A DNA stretch of 64,000 bases, taken from contig NMRB01001210.1 of assembly GCA_002633025.1 (NCBI GenBank), forward strand, positions 6,751-70,750, in the 5' to 3' direction. The stretch is from Notospermus geniculatus (lineage: Eukaryota; Nemertea; Pilidiophora; Heteronemertea; Lineidae). Positions 52,735 to 62,991 of the stretch are shown piece after piece. The notes under the pieces are model-generated. The model made no database searches. It worked only from the letters and a program-made list of their open reading frames with translations, and was not told the DNA's origin. Made by a program: the position numbers and the translations under genes. The first letter of the stretch is position 1. Every line of letters begins with the position of its first letter.

Positions 52735-54259
52735 ATTAAAATTGTCACAATATGACCCCGAGATACCACCATTCTATACTTCAAAATTGGCAGAAGTCAA
52801 ATTGTCAAATTGCTGACTGAAGGTCATGAAAGTGTAAAATCATGAAAAAAGAATATCATTTGAGCATGTCTGCCTAAAAGGTATGAAAACAGCCATTTTC
52901 ATCACAATCCCCTGGCAAGAAAAAATGTGAGTCGTCTGTTAATGGATGCTGATGGACAACAGACATCGCTGACCATAATAGCTCGGTCAGCTGGCTAATG
53001 AGGAGAAAAATAGAGATTGACTCCCCCATGTGTTGTCACATCCAATTGTGGCATCCTCCCATAGCAGAGCTTTGGTTTCGCTCCTCTTCATACATTCGCA
53101 CACAAAGCCCTGCTGAAATTGGGCCTCCCAGCCAAGCATGAGGCGGTCAGAAAACCATTGCCCAATCAGAATCCAGCATTTTAGGAGTGAATACTAAATA
53201 ATTATGACTCATATAAACAATCAAAAATAATAAGAATCTTTCTTATATATACGAAGAATCACTGTGATAAAATTCAGCCGGTTTTGAAAACGCCTAAGTG
53301 ATTTGTGAAATACAAAACATTAAGATAAAATGGGGTAAGACCAATTGTTATTCTTCCAGTTAATAAGTATGATCATGACAGTACAGGGAGTGCAACTGGA
53401 GTATGCAACAGCCGCACCTGAATCAATGAATGTCCGTACATGTATTTCACCAGGGGTTTATGTGAGTGGATGAAGAGCAGCGAGGTAAAAACCCCTGCTG
53501 TGGGAGGATGAATTGTGGGCTCTTTTCTTGAACTCGGCAAGCAGAAGCATTCACTTGCTCACTAAGTTCATGTGGTTATCTGAACAAACGATAGGCATAA
53601 AATATTTGAACAATATTCATAATCAGCGCCTTAAGGGGGCGGTAGCCATAAGGAAGCGCACTGCAAATGGCGACTGAAAACAATTCATATTTTCTTCAAG
53701 CAAAAAGGTAGCATCGATTTCATGTATTTCTATGAAATTGATACACTTGTTCTACACATCTGAATAGAAAACGATGTGCTTTCATCTTTCATTAATCAGC
53801 TAATTAAGCAAACAATGAGACCCCCCATTTGACTTTTTCGTCATAGATTTCTCGGCAACAACGCGACTGGGACCTTGCGTTTTATCACCAAATGTTGGGG
53901 AATACATATGTGCAGGTGAGTTAATTTGCAAATTCTAATTCTTAGTAATGATAATTATGTAATTTGTGCCAAAAATTGGTCAAAAATGAACTTTCTGAAT
54001 ATCTCCCGAATTCTGTTGAATAGTGAAAAAATCTCAACGTCGCGCCCTGCGCACAAATATTCTGCTGCCGAATGCAAAGAAACCACTGAAGTGCGATGCC
54101 TGATGGACGAGAAAAGTCTTCCCAAAATTTTCATATTTTGGCCAAAACACGCCTACACTTTTCGAAATACGCGGGCTACTAAAGTAACCTCCTTATTGTC
54201 ATTAAAATAGGCCTATGCGCAAGGACGCACCGGGTGTATAAAAGCATTGTGCTGGACAA
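52735..54259. other. No gene seen
   Basis: The missing 5' exons of the NIPA-like gene were looked for here on the minus strand and not found. Confidence 0.4.
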
Positions 54260-54700
54260 NNNNNNNNNNNNNNNNNNNNNNNNNNNNNNNNNNNNNNNNN
54301 NNNNNNNNNNNNNNNNNNNNNNNNNNNNNNNNNNNNNNNNNNNNNNNNNNNNNNNNNNNNNNNNNNNNNNNNNNNNNNNNNNNNNNNNNNNNNNNNNNNN
54401 NNNNNNNNNNNNNNNNNNNNNNNNNNNNNNNNNNNNNNNNNNNNNNNNNNNNNNNNNNNNNNNNNNNNNNNNNNNNNNNNNNNNNNNNNNNNNNNNNNNN
54501 NNNNNNNNNNNNNNNNNNNNNNNNNNNNNNNNNNNNNNNNNNNNNNNNNNNNNNNNNNNNNNNNNNNNNNNNNNNNNNNNNNNNNNNNNNNNNNNNNNNN
54601 NNNNNNNNNNNNNNNNNNNNNNNNNNNNNNNNNNNNNNNNNNNNNNNNNNNNNNNNNNNNNNNNNNNNNNNNNNNNNNNNNNNNNNNNNNNNNNNNNNNN
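54260..54700. other. Assembly gap (441 Ns)
   Basis: Unknown sequence; the true length may differ. All reading frames spanning it are meaningless. Confidence 0.99.
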
Positions 54701-55010
54701 GCAATACTTCTCAAGGTCAGAGGTCAAGGTCACAGCCAACCATCACAAATAACATGAGACAGAACCTGGTGATGGTGGAAGCCTAAAACCTTCATCTACA
54801 CCTAGGTTATCAAGGATGAGCTTTCAGATTACAAAATGACCTTGAAGGTCAGAGGTCAAGGTCAAACAGTTCTAAAGTGCAAATCTACTCAGAATTTCAG
54901 GGGAAAACTAATTAGAAGCCTGCATTAACCATCCCCTATTTGTTTAATCAAGGATCCCTGTTCCAGTTACGCAATACTTCTCAAGGTCATAGGTCAAGGT
55001 CACAGATAAC
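54701..55010. repeat. GGTCAAGGTCACAG repeat, period about 270 bp
   Basis: GCAATACTTCTCAAGGTCAG at 54701 recurs near 54971 as GCAATACTTCTCAAGGTCAT, each followed by AGGTCAAGGTCACAG. The gap abuts this repeat, which may be why assembly failed. Confidence 0.7.
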
Positions 55011-55550
55011 TAGCTCTAGAGTAGTAAACTTATCATCGGAAACCATAGACATCGCTCCGATGTCCTTTTCTTGTTGAAACAGTGTAGGTTTGGGCAACGA
55101 ACCATGATCAGCTTGTCCTTGACGCCTAATTTTATTAACAATACATGGTTATTCATAAATAAAACGGTTCAACCATCGACCGCCGCACTATTGACGACGC
55201 TGTAGGTTTCCACTACCGCCCCCTTAATGGAGCCTATCATTTTGCTTAGACTTTCTTCGATCAGAGCCGAAATCAATGGGAAAGATTTGTTTTCAACACC
55301 TAACAAATTTTGTTCAATTCATGGTCTCAATAAATTCATGGTCTGAACTGTTGAAATTTTCACACGCGGATTTTTTTATGTTTATACGCAATAAAAGATT
55401 CAAGACGTGTACAAAATGTAAGTAATAAGGTTAATACAAAAGAAAACTTCGAGCAAAAGTACAATCTCCAGTTCTACAAGTTTAACTGTGGTATGAGGAG
55501 TGATAAATCTCTCCATGTTATCAAAGAATGCAAACGTCGTCATCTCCTTA
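55011..55550. other. No gene seen
   Basis: Nothing recognised. Confidence 0.4.
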
Positions 55551-55680
55551 TTATTAGGGAGGTTTCGCAAGCGCCCGGTTAGGCCATACGACGACGTTTA
55601 TCTATTGTTTGGGTATACCCACACAATAGATAAACGTCGTCGTAGGGCCTAACCGGGCGCTTGCGAAACCTCCCTAATAA
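55551..55680. mobile_element. 130-bp palindromic MITE
   Basis: TTATTAGGGAGGTTTCGCAA mirrors TTGCGAAACCTCCCTAATAA, with CGACGACGTTTATCTATTGT arms meeting at GGGTATACCC. The outer AGGGAGGTTTCGCAA is shared with the TTTCGCAAA family. Confidence 0.85.
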
Positions 55681-56147
55681 AAGACCCAAGACGCCGAGTG
55701 AAACTTATGGGTTTGTTTGCAAAAATGATTAAAAAATGATTGTTTTCAAGCCTTTTTATTCCCTTCTTCGAGTTGAAGGACTTAAATTTTCTTTGCTTCA
55801 TTTTTTAGTTCACTCGACGTCAAGTCCAGGTGTAACAGTAAAGAATGTCCCCCTCTCAAAAGTGTCCGTTTTATTGTTCCATGCCGGATTAAGATGCATG
55901 GCTACAGAACCCAATCGCCACAAATCAGAATGTGACAATAGGATCCTGTGTCCCGGGACAGCTTTCTAGGGGGACATTCCTTCCTTTCAAACCTGAGATT
56001 AGACCTACTTTTCACCTCCAGAACAGTTTTCTGGAAATGCAACTTTTGTAAACGAACAATATCTGTAGGCCCCTATTGATTACTGAAAATAAACTTTACA
56101 TGTACTTTCACTTCAGCGTCTTGGTCCTTTAAGATTTTCAACAACAG
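55681..56147. other. No gene seen
   Basis: Open + frame at 55736-55969 has no domain. Nothing called. Confidence 0.4.
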
Positions 56148-56241
56148 AATGGGTGATTTCAAAGTTGGTGTTAACACGGTGTTTACAATGCATTAAAGCA
56201 TTGTAAACACCGTGTTAACACCAACTTTGAAATCACCCATT
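56148..56241. mobile_element. 94-bp perfect palindrome
   Basis: AATGGGTGATTTCAAAGTTG mirrors to the end around ATTAAA, with GTGTTAACACGGTGTTTACA in the arm. Confidence 0.85.
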
Positions 56242-56248
56242 GTGCCAT

Positions 56249-56538
56249 AAAGGTGCTCTAGTTCGAATTGTAAACATTACGGTTTGTTTATTTACATGGT
56301 TGATTATAATAGTTATTTTTCCTCGGACAGGTGCCAGCACCATGTATACCAAAACATTAATGTTATCTATTTTTATATCTCTTGATAAATATTCTTGTAA
56401 CTGAAATATATTACGCTCAAAAACGAACAAAAAGTTGTGAAAGGCGAGATTTAATTCGATTTTATCTGAATTGTTAGTACCAGAAGTTGACAATAAGTGG
56501 CACACCGTAATGTCTACAATTCGAACTAGAGCACCTTT
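56249..56538. mobile_element. MITE, GGTGCTCTAGTTCGAATTG family (copy 2)
   Basis: AAAGGTGCTCTAGTTCGAAT to ATTCGAACTAGAGCACCTTT; the interior matches 44940-45137 with an additional AT-rich block. It lies 88 bp past the RBBP6-like stop codon, where a 3' UTR would be expected. Confidence 0.78.
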
Positions 56539-56626
56539 AAGTTCACACCGGAAAGACAGATTCACTGCAAACAAAACTCGTGTTTCATTCCTTCTTAATC
56601 GACTTACCACTGACAAAGAGATTTTA

Positions 56627-56810
56627 TTATGACGGTGCAGGAGCAGCTGGAGGGGGATAGGCTCCTGGAGGTGGTATAACAGGGACACCTGGAGGTATGG
56701 CCTCCACACCTGGTGGTAGTGGGGCCAGTCTAGCAAAATCTGGAGGTGCAGTGGGTACACCAGCAGGAGGACCCAAGATCACTGGAGCAGGTAAAGCACC
56801 CACTGGTGGT
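56627..56810 (-). CDS. RBBP6: RBBP6-like exon 8, proline-rich end and stop
   Basis: Acceptor CTTATTTCAG; 61 codons including the TAA at 56627-56629. Proline-rich throughout (GVEAIPPGVPVIPPPGAYPP, then PAAPAPS). The stop is in TAATAAAAT, so an AATAAA-type polyadenylation signal overlaps it; a 3' end so close to the stop would be unusual. An alternative isoform that splices out of this exon is possible, but no internal donor was evident. Confidence 0.82.
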
Positions 56811-56989
56811 CTGAAATAAGAAAGGTTTTGTTACAGTCCTGCTGCAAGCCCAAAAATTCAGCGAAGCATTCTACTCGCAATTGTGTACTAAAGCCATGGC
56901 AGGTGCTTGCCAATCTAGTCCCTGTCACTGAAATTTGATTCACACATCACTACTACTCAAGAACAATCGTCCTCTGACTGACTACTTAC

Positions 56990-57133
56990 CCTACAGAATG
57001 AGTTGGCATCACTTCATGTGAGTAGTGCATCACAGGAGCCAGTTCCTGGTGCACTGGAGGAGGTGTACCTCTTGGTCTGTCATGGTGGTAGTGTCCATGA
57101 TCATCTCGTTGATGGTGATGATGGTCCAATGGT
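56990..57133 (-). CDS. RBBP6: RBBP6-like exon 7, histidine-rich
   Basis: 144 bp, acceptor TTTAAAACAG, donor GTAAGTAG. Encodes a His/Asp-rich run (DHHHHQRDDHGHYHHDRPRG) then TPPPVHQELAPVMHYSHEV. No domain is assigned; likely disordered. Confidence 0.82.
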
Positions 57134-57365
57134 CTGTTTTAAAGTACAATAGAAAGCAATGAATTCAATCCTTACGGTACACAAGCAGATAACATCTTGC
57201 TCTGGACTTGCCTTATATAATCAATGGGAAAGGGACAATGTATGGCTTCACGCATGGGATTTCCTTTGAAACAGAATCATTGAAAAGCCTGAAGATGGAA
57301 GTTACGGGTTGGTACCTAAGAAAGTTAGTCTACAAAGGCAAGACAACACAAAACCCAAGCCTTAC

Positions 57366-57771
57366 CGTGAAGTTGGAGGCGGAGCACTGAGACTGGATAT
57401 CGGACTTGCAGTTGAATCATCAGACGACTGAGACTGTGAAGCGGGTGTCATCCCCGGTGATGGCTGTCCAGTCTCTGCCGTGGGTAGCTCCTGGCTAGTC
57501 GGCACCAGGGCGGATTTCCTTACACTTGTTGTCAGTTTTATCTGTGATTTAGTTGTCTGGTGCGTGGGACGAGGTGGCAGTGGCGGAGGTGGTGGAGGGG
57601 GTGACTCCTCCTTAAGAGCTTTAGCCTGTTTTGTATACCCTGCTTCGTTCTTGAAGTTTTGGACAGCTCTCCGCAGGAACTGATTGGCAATAAGTTTGTC
57701 CGGGGAGACATCCATTTCCTTGCAACCAGGACAAATGTGATCGTCAGTGGCCAAGAGGGCATCACGAACAC
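57366..57771 (-). CDS. RBBP6: RBBP6-like exon 6, second half of RING and proline-rich region
   Basis: 406 bp, acceptor CTTATTCCAG, donor GTAAGGCTT. Completes the RING/U-box (CVRDALLATDDHICPGCKEM), then DVSPDKLIANQFLRRAVQNF and a poly-proline stretch, followed by a Ser/Thr/Gln-rich disordered segment (SPGMTPASQSQSSDDSTASP). Confidence 0.92.
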
Positions 57772-57799
57772 CTGGAATAAGAGTTAGTGGTTGTTGAGA

Positions 57800-57893
57800 G
57801 CAGTCTGTTCTAGAGTTTCGGATTGTAAAGTTCCAGCCTGAAGAAGACCCCGGTTGGGGTCGAAAATTCGCAAACACTCTGGAAATTGCCTTT
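57800..57893 (+). repeat. GACCCC-hairpin fragment in an RBBP6-like intron
   Basis: CTAGAGTTTCGGATTGTAAA then CCTGAAGAAGACCCCGGTTG and GGTCGAAAATTCGCAAACAC. Same subfamily as 35343-35482. Confidence 0.7.
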
Positions 57894-57967
57894 TTATTTA
57901 TCAAACTTTGAAAATGAGCACTGATTCGAACCAGCTAATTGTCCAGAACATCACTTTTAATACTTAC

Positions 57968-58146
57968 ATTCATCACAATAACTGTTTCCGCAGCATGGAA
58001 TAACCACAGCATCAGTAAGTATATCATTACAAAGCTGACAGAGCAATTCTGTTGGTATCTTCTCTTCGATCTTGGTCTTGCGGGGCGGACTCTTTTTCCG
58101 AGGTGCAAACGGTGGCCTCTCAACCTTCCCCTGCTGATATGCCATG
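57968..58146 (-). CDS. RBBP6: RBBP6-like exon 5, first half of RING
   Basis: 179 bp, acceptor TGTTTCACAG, donor GTAAGTATT. Basic/proline linker (APRKKSPPRKTKIEEKIPTE), then LLCQLCNDILTDAVVIPCCG and NSYCDEC, the hallmark Cys spacing of the RBBP6 RING. Confidence 0.94.
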
Positions 58147-58262
58147 CTGTGAAACAGAACACCATGAAATTGAAAACATTCAATAAATGGTACTACAATT
58201 TGATAAGAAATTAGGGAAAACTACCCGATTCAACATTTGAGAACTCATGATATTATACTCAC

Positions 58263-58411
58263 GCATCTATAGTTGGCACAACAGCCCTTCCACTAATGGT
58301 ACGCATTACACCAGGTTGTCCCAGAGCGACAAGATGGTCGACATTTGTGAGAAAACTTTCCGGAATCCCTGTCGCCGTTTTTACCCTCGTCGTCATCCAC
58401 TGGTTGCCAAT
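58263..58411 (-). CDS. RBBP6: RBBP6-like exon 4
   Basis: 149 bp, acceptor TCTGTTCCAG, donor GTGAGTATA. Encodes RVKTATGIPESFLTNV and ISGRAVVPTIDA, matching the conserved segment between the zinc knuckle and RING in RBBP6 (TGIP-SF and PTIDA). Confidence 0.9.
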
Positions 58412-58629
58412 CTGGAACAGATGAAGCATTCCAATTAAATAGGGATTTTCAAGTCTAAATGAAGGATATACTGATACACAAAACTAATTTACTAAACCAC
58501 AAAAAGAGGCAAGATTGAAGCAGAACTTCGCACGAGAATGCAGCCTTTCACATCGACTTTTCAGGGCTTTATCGGTCTCAGAACTAAGTTGAGCATGAAA
58601 GATGAAGAAACCTGTTTTATCATACATAC

Positions 58630-58720
58630 CGTTTTGTGAGGGCAGTTGAAAATGAAGTGCCCTTGTTTGCCGCACTTATAGCAGACGTAGCCAGGATGAG
58701 GATATTTGCTCTTTTGGTAG
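58630..58720 (-). CDS. RBBP6: RBBP6-like exon 3, CCHC zinc knuckle
   Basis: 91 bp, acceptor CAATTTCTTCCAG, donor GTATGTATG. Encodes YPHPGYVCYKCGKQGHFIFN then CPHKT; the C-x2-C-x4-H-x4-C spacing is intact. Confidence 0.94.
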
Positions 58721-58838
58721 CTGGAAGAAATTGAAAACCGGTGAGTGGAATGTGAATTTGAGAAACCTCAGATCTACCCAAGTTCTTCAGAACACTCAAA
58801 GCCACCTTGAGCTGAATGAGAAATGGAATCATACTTAC

Positions 58839-58927
58839 TTGGCAGTGTCATAATCCTTGGTGGACTGTACCATCATGGCACGGATTTTGTCCTCTTCCGA
58901 GGCAGCAGCCGTTGTCAGGTCTGCCGT
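58839..58927 (-). CDS. RBBP6: RBBP6-like exon 2
   Basis: 89 bp, acceptor TTTTCTTTCAG, donor GTAAGTATG. Encodes TADLTTAAASEEDKIRAMMV then QSTKDYDTA; SEEDKI-AMM is conserved before the zinc knuckle in RBBP6. Confidence 0.92.
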
Positions 58928-59057
58928 CTGAAAGAAAAGATGGGCATTACTGGTGGGTGAATATGAACAAGTAAGAAAGTTTGACACCTATTTTGGATGG
59001 ATTTAGGATGAAAACTACCGGTAGCAGAAATGAGTACAAATGTTATATTTGACTTAC

Positions 59058-59093
59058 CTCTGTTAACTTTCGGAAATTCATGTGATCAATTAT
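59058..59093 (-). CDS. RBBP6: RBBP6-like exon 1 of those seen (36 bp)
   Basis: 12 codons (IIDHMNFRKLTE) between a CTCTATTGCAG acceptor and a GTAAGTC donor, phase 0 on both sides. It aligns by position with the short segment before SEEDKI in other RBBP6 proteins. Small, so less certain than its neighbours. A DWNN-coding exon was looked for upstream to 64000 and not found. Confidence 0.65.
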
Positions 59094-59859
59094 CTGCAAT
59101 AGAGAAGTCATAGACAATGAAACACTGGTCGAACTGATATCAGATGGGTAGGCCTAATGGTGTGCAGATTTTGGGGATTGTGGCGGGGCTGTGAAGAATT
59201 TATTACCTGTGTGCAATTTCAGGTTAGATGTGACCAACAACTCCGATTACGGTACTGGTAGGTGAGGACTTTGTCAATACAAACGTTATGGGTAATCAAA
59301 ATCCTAGAAGTAAACAGAGGGCATGTCATCTAAAACTTTCTCCTGTATTTCAGATTACCTGCTTTTAGAGATAAGAAATCATAAGGGGAAGGGGGCAATT
59401 AACTGCACACCATGATGAGGGGAAAGATTGGCCTGTTTTCCAGGAGTGGAGTGATTCGAATTTCCAAGAATTTCGCTGCCGTCTCTCTCAGTAGCATCAC
59501 TTGGGAGTCCAATCTTGACGTCTCAATCCACGGAGGCCAGGGCCCGGGGTTCAAATCTTCCCAAGGATTTTAGGCATGTCTGTCCCTATTCACAGCATCC
59601 CTCATGACATGGTGAAGTCATTAGAATGAACCGTGAAGTCTCCTCTCCCTCGGTTGCAAGGCTGAACTCGTGGAGTTCACTAGGACATTGAATTGCAAAT
59701 ATGGGCACTGGCACCAGTAAAGTAAACAAAGCCCGCTTAAGGCCAGCGATGTGTGTACCATGTCATTTAGTTATCATTCACCCACATTTAACTTTTGTGA
59801 TTGGGATGTGAACACCAACCACCAGGCCAATGAGGAATTCTAATTAGCAAGGTGGCTGT
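59094..59859. other. RBBP6-like intron or upstream; one possible SINE fragment
   Basis: A GGGGTTCAAATCTTCCC word near 59547 resembles a tRNA B-box, followed by sequence ending CCCGCTTAAGGCC. There is no A-box at the proper distance, so it is not called. Confidence 0.35.
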
Positions 59860-59962
59860 GCCATTCCACACACAAGTCGCATCACTGATGCGACTTGTGT
59901 GTGGAATGGCTCATCCAAATCATTCTGTATATTTCTCTCTCTGAATACAGAATGACTTGGAT
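59860..59962. repeat. Two adjacent hairpins
   Basis: GCCATTCCACACACAAGTCG mirrors itself within 59860-59910. CATCCAAATCATTCTGTAT faces ATACAGAATGACTTGGATG within 59913-59962. Confidence 0.8.
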
Positions 59963-60007
59963 GTGGAAATGTTGCAGGAAGAGCAAACGGTCACAAATGC
60001 AATTTCA

Positions 60008-60121
60008 GTCATATGAATAAAGACTAACAAATGCTTTTACTTCAGATTTGTACAGCATTGCCTAGTGCATTTGTATGGCAAAATTCAAGTAAAAGCATTA
60101 ACTAGTCTTTATTCATATGAC
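60008..60121. mobile_element. 114-bp MITE
   Basis: GTCATATGAATAAAGACTA mirrors TAGTCTTTATTCATATGAC, with AATGCTTTTACTT against AAGTAAAAGCATT inside. Confidence 0.75.
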
Positions 60122-61306
60122 CCATTTTCTAAGCTTTGGGCACTTTCACCATTGTAATTTCACAGCTATTCACAATGTCTTTGAGGCATTGTGATTAGCC
60201 TGTGAAGGTCAGGGGCGAAGGTCACAGCTGTGAAAATCCAAGGTCACAGTAGGTGAGATCTCACCATCACTGACCTCAACCACCCAAAGGTTAGAGGAAT
60301 TATGTGAAATTGCTGGCAGAAGTCATAGCTTATGTCACTTGTACTTGTAACCATGATGTGGTAGTCTCGGACTTGTAACCATGATGTGGTAGTCTCGGAC
60401 TTGCAGAAAGTACATGTCGGACTCCGATATATATCCTATACACAGTAATGTATCAAAGTTTGCATTCAGACATTAAATAAAGTTATGGTGCCAGTTGACT
60501 GCCCTGCATAAACAAGATCACGACGAAGTTCTAACTCCGTTGTCAGCCGAATCGGGGAGGGGAAAAGACAACAAAGGCAAAACATACATTATCTTTTATT
60601 ACAACAAATAACTAGTTAAACATCTCAAAACAACTTTATCAATATCATGATAAAGAGCCATAAAAAATATACCATACTGCAAAAGAACTGCCAGTACAGG
60701 TACAATCATAAAATGCCACTGCCCCTGGAAACTATTTACCACTTCACTCAACACTGATGATTAGAAATAACATTGTCTTTAACTTCAATATGAAACCATC
60801 ACTCCACTTCTAATGGACAGGATAAGAAGAGATCAGCATGCAACTTCTGAGCACTTTCAATCGACCAAAACGTACACGTATGGGCCATCAATTATGGCAA
60901 TCATGCATCACCATCATGATCATCACTCCCTCATCAATAGGGTACCATACTGGCCCTGACCTGCATCATTGTTGAAGCCCTTGTCCTCACCAATATATTG
61001 GGTACGGCAGTCACAGAACCTTCTTATGATATTAAAAGTGTATACCGGTAATATAATCAAGTAGGCTATTTACACATATATCAAATCATAAACTTCAGTG
61101 CAATATGGTAAAGTTCAACAACTACAGGAATCGTTATACAACTTCATCACTATTTTCAATCCATCTCATTGTAACACAGCTTAGCAAAACTGAGCCTCAC
61201 ACACTAGAAGTTTCTCGTCATAGCAATGAACATGATTCAACTGAAAATGTTTAGAACAAGATGCAAATCATATGACTTGCATCATTCAGTACATCTAAGA
61301 TTGGGA
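60122..61306. other. No gene seen
   Basis: AT-rich. A 25-bp direct repeat ACTTGTAACCATGATGTGGT occurs at about 60345 and 60371. Nothing else recognised. Confidence 0.4.
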
Positions 61307-61464
61307 CCTGTCCACAGGAGTTTTCTCTGGGGAGTTGGCTCCAGGACAAATGAACTATGAGCAGTTGTTTGCATCATTGACATCGGTCTCAGCATAAGGA
61401 AACAAACAACGGTGAACTGTCTATTGTGAGCCAATTTTCTGGCGAAAACTCTACCATGGACAGG
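61307..61464. mobile_element. 158-bp MITE, imperfect
   Basis: CCTGTCCACAGGAGTTTTCT faces GAAAACTCTACCATGGACAGG; GGAGTTGGCTCCA faces GAGCCAATTTTCT. Confidence 0.65.
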
Positions 61465-61611
61465 CGACTTGCACTTCGACGACTAAATATAAGCTACAAA
61501 TGCAACGTCATTTACCGTATCTATGTTCAGCAGTAAATCTATCAAAAGGACACCACTAAATCACACCCTACATGTAGTTTGCTGCTAATGGATCACCTCA
61601 CTAAAACTATG

Positions 61612-62263
61612 GCCCGTATTCTGAAAGCTCGCTCACACTCACACTCATTGAGTATCACTGGACACTCAATGAGGGGCACTCAAGACTCAATGAGTGAAAG
61701 ATCTACCTCACACTTGAACCTTTCAGAGACCTCACTCACACTCACCCAAGTCACTATTTTGGAGTGAATGTTGAGTGGGTGGTATACCTCCCTTAGCTTT
61801 CACTCAAGTAAATAAAAAACGTTAATTTAAAACATTTATTTACCAAAAATGGCGTATATGTGGCTCAATACGTTGGAAAATATTGAAAGATTGGAACAAA
61901 ATGTTGGTCACTTGCGAAGAAAATATAATTTTGACTTTGACAAGTACACCGACGGTGAGTTCCGTAGACGTTCCAGATTAATTATTGAGGTCACACTCAC
62001 ACTCTCACTCGAACTTGAGATATGATGCCAGACTGGCAATACAAAACCAGTGCACCATATTACTTGAGAGGCACTTGACTTAGTGACAGTTGAGTGACCT
62101 CTGTGAATCTAAAAATATGCATCACTCATTAAGTGTGAGTGGTCCCTCAAATTATTGAGGTAACACTCACACTCGTACTTGAGTGTCCCTTGAGCCATAC
62201 TTGAGTGACACTCACTTGAGTATGAGTGGAGTGTGAGTGTGAGTGAGCTTTCAGAATACGGGC
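61612..62263. mobile_element. 652-bp TIR element with Harbinger-like transposase relic
   Basis: Ends GCCCGTATTCTGAAAGCTCG with about 36-bp TIRs (CACTCACACTCA), one base (G) and then TAT on each side. Subterminal ACTCAATGAG, CACTCAAG and CTCACACTC words are frequent. It contains a short coding segment at 61849-62025. A 3-bp target and HARBI1-like fragment suggest PIF/Harbinger; TAT is not the canonical TWA. Confidence 0.72.
61849..62025 (+). pseudogene. Transposase N-terminal fragment, Harbinger-like
   Basis: The frame starts MAYMWLNTLENIERLEQNVG and continues HLRRKYNFDFDKYTDGEFRR RSRL before running into the element's CACTCACAC subterminal repeats and a TGA. The charged start and the D-x-Y-T-D-x-E-F-R-x-R-x-R-L pattern resemble the N-terminus of HARBI1-type nucleases. 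The DDE catalytic part is absent, so it is a deletion derivative. Assignment by motif only. Confidence 0.5.
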
Positions 62264-62472
62264 GTATGACAGTTGAGGTATCATAAAAATAAAATGACCA
62301 TAATTACTCAGGACTGACCAATCCTGGAGTTATCGAGGGTTCTTAGCAACCGCTCCTTGAGATCAATACCCATAAATTTTGGGCGGTGACATAGAGGAGC
62401 ATGTTCAATGAATCCTCAATAAGATGAGTGTCATTTGAAAAACAAAAGAAAATGTTGGAGTACTCGATTACT

Positions 62473-62991
62473 CATACCATAAAGACATCAAACCCCTAAA
62501 GCAACCACTTGGGCACACGCTGGTGCTTGTCCGATGAGTTCCAGTTTTTCTCACCAGATGGCTCTTATCACCCTAATTTCCATGTTAAAATAATATTTCT
62601 AATCAAATTTGGGTTGGTGGCCGTAGCATCCAACAATCCACTATCCCCGAGCCCAAATTGGTGAAGAATGACCAATTCATAAAGGTGCCAGGGCAGGATA
62701 AACCTGTTGGTTACATCCCTGTACATATGTACAGTAGTCTATCTAAATGTATAGCAGATACCCGAGAGACACATTGTGCGCAAGGGGACTGGCTGCTAAA
62801 TGTTCCATATCACAAGAACTACTGAATGGAATCGTATGGAATTTTCACACATCATGGAGAAGACCCATAGCTATCATATATAAAACAATTGGAGAAAGTT
62901 TCACTGAAAATTTCTTTGGGTATCACGTTTTTCTCAGAATGTCGGAAACCAAGTGGTTGCTTTAGGGGTTTGATGTCTTTATGCTCATACA
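62473..62991. mobile_element. 519-bp TIR element
   Basis: CATAAAGACATCAAACCCCT on the left mirrors AGGGGTTTGATGTCTTTATG on the right, continuing AAAGCAACCACTTGG. The open frames inside overlap on both strands and are not called. Confidence 0.7.

Larger units (their letters stand above)
56627..59093 (-). other. Locus: RBBP6-type E3 ubiquitin ligase, 5'-incomplete
   Basis: Eight minus-strand exons (59058-59093, 58839-58927, 58630-58720, 58263-58411, 57968-58146, 57366-57771, 56990-57133, 56627-56810) join without a frame break into 425 residues. Domain order is a conserved SEEDKIRAMM segment, a CCHC zinc knuckle (about residues 55-68), a conserved PTIDA segment, a RING/U-box (about 158-205) followed by FLRRAVQNFKNEAGYTK, then proline-rich, Ser/Thr-rich and His-rich tails. 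This order is that of RBBP6/SNAMA/Mpe1, linked to mRNA 3'-end processing and ubiquitination. The N-terminal DWNN ubiquitin-like domain is not in the window and should lie upstream past 59093. The frame stops right after the proline-rich part, with no SR-rich extension as in vertebrate full-length RBBP6. Confidence 0.93.

Noticed and set aside
54179-54786. Long open frames on both strands across the N gap
   Set aside because: They consist almost entirely of unknown residues from the Ns and carry no information.
57480-57683. + strand frames over the RBBP6-like exon
   Set aside because: Mirror of the minus-strand proline-rich coding sequence; the poly-Gly run is the antisense of the poly-Pro run.
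59540-59590. SINE with GGGGTTCAAATC B-box
   Set aside because: No A-box at the right distance and no target duplication.
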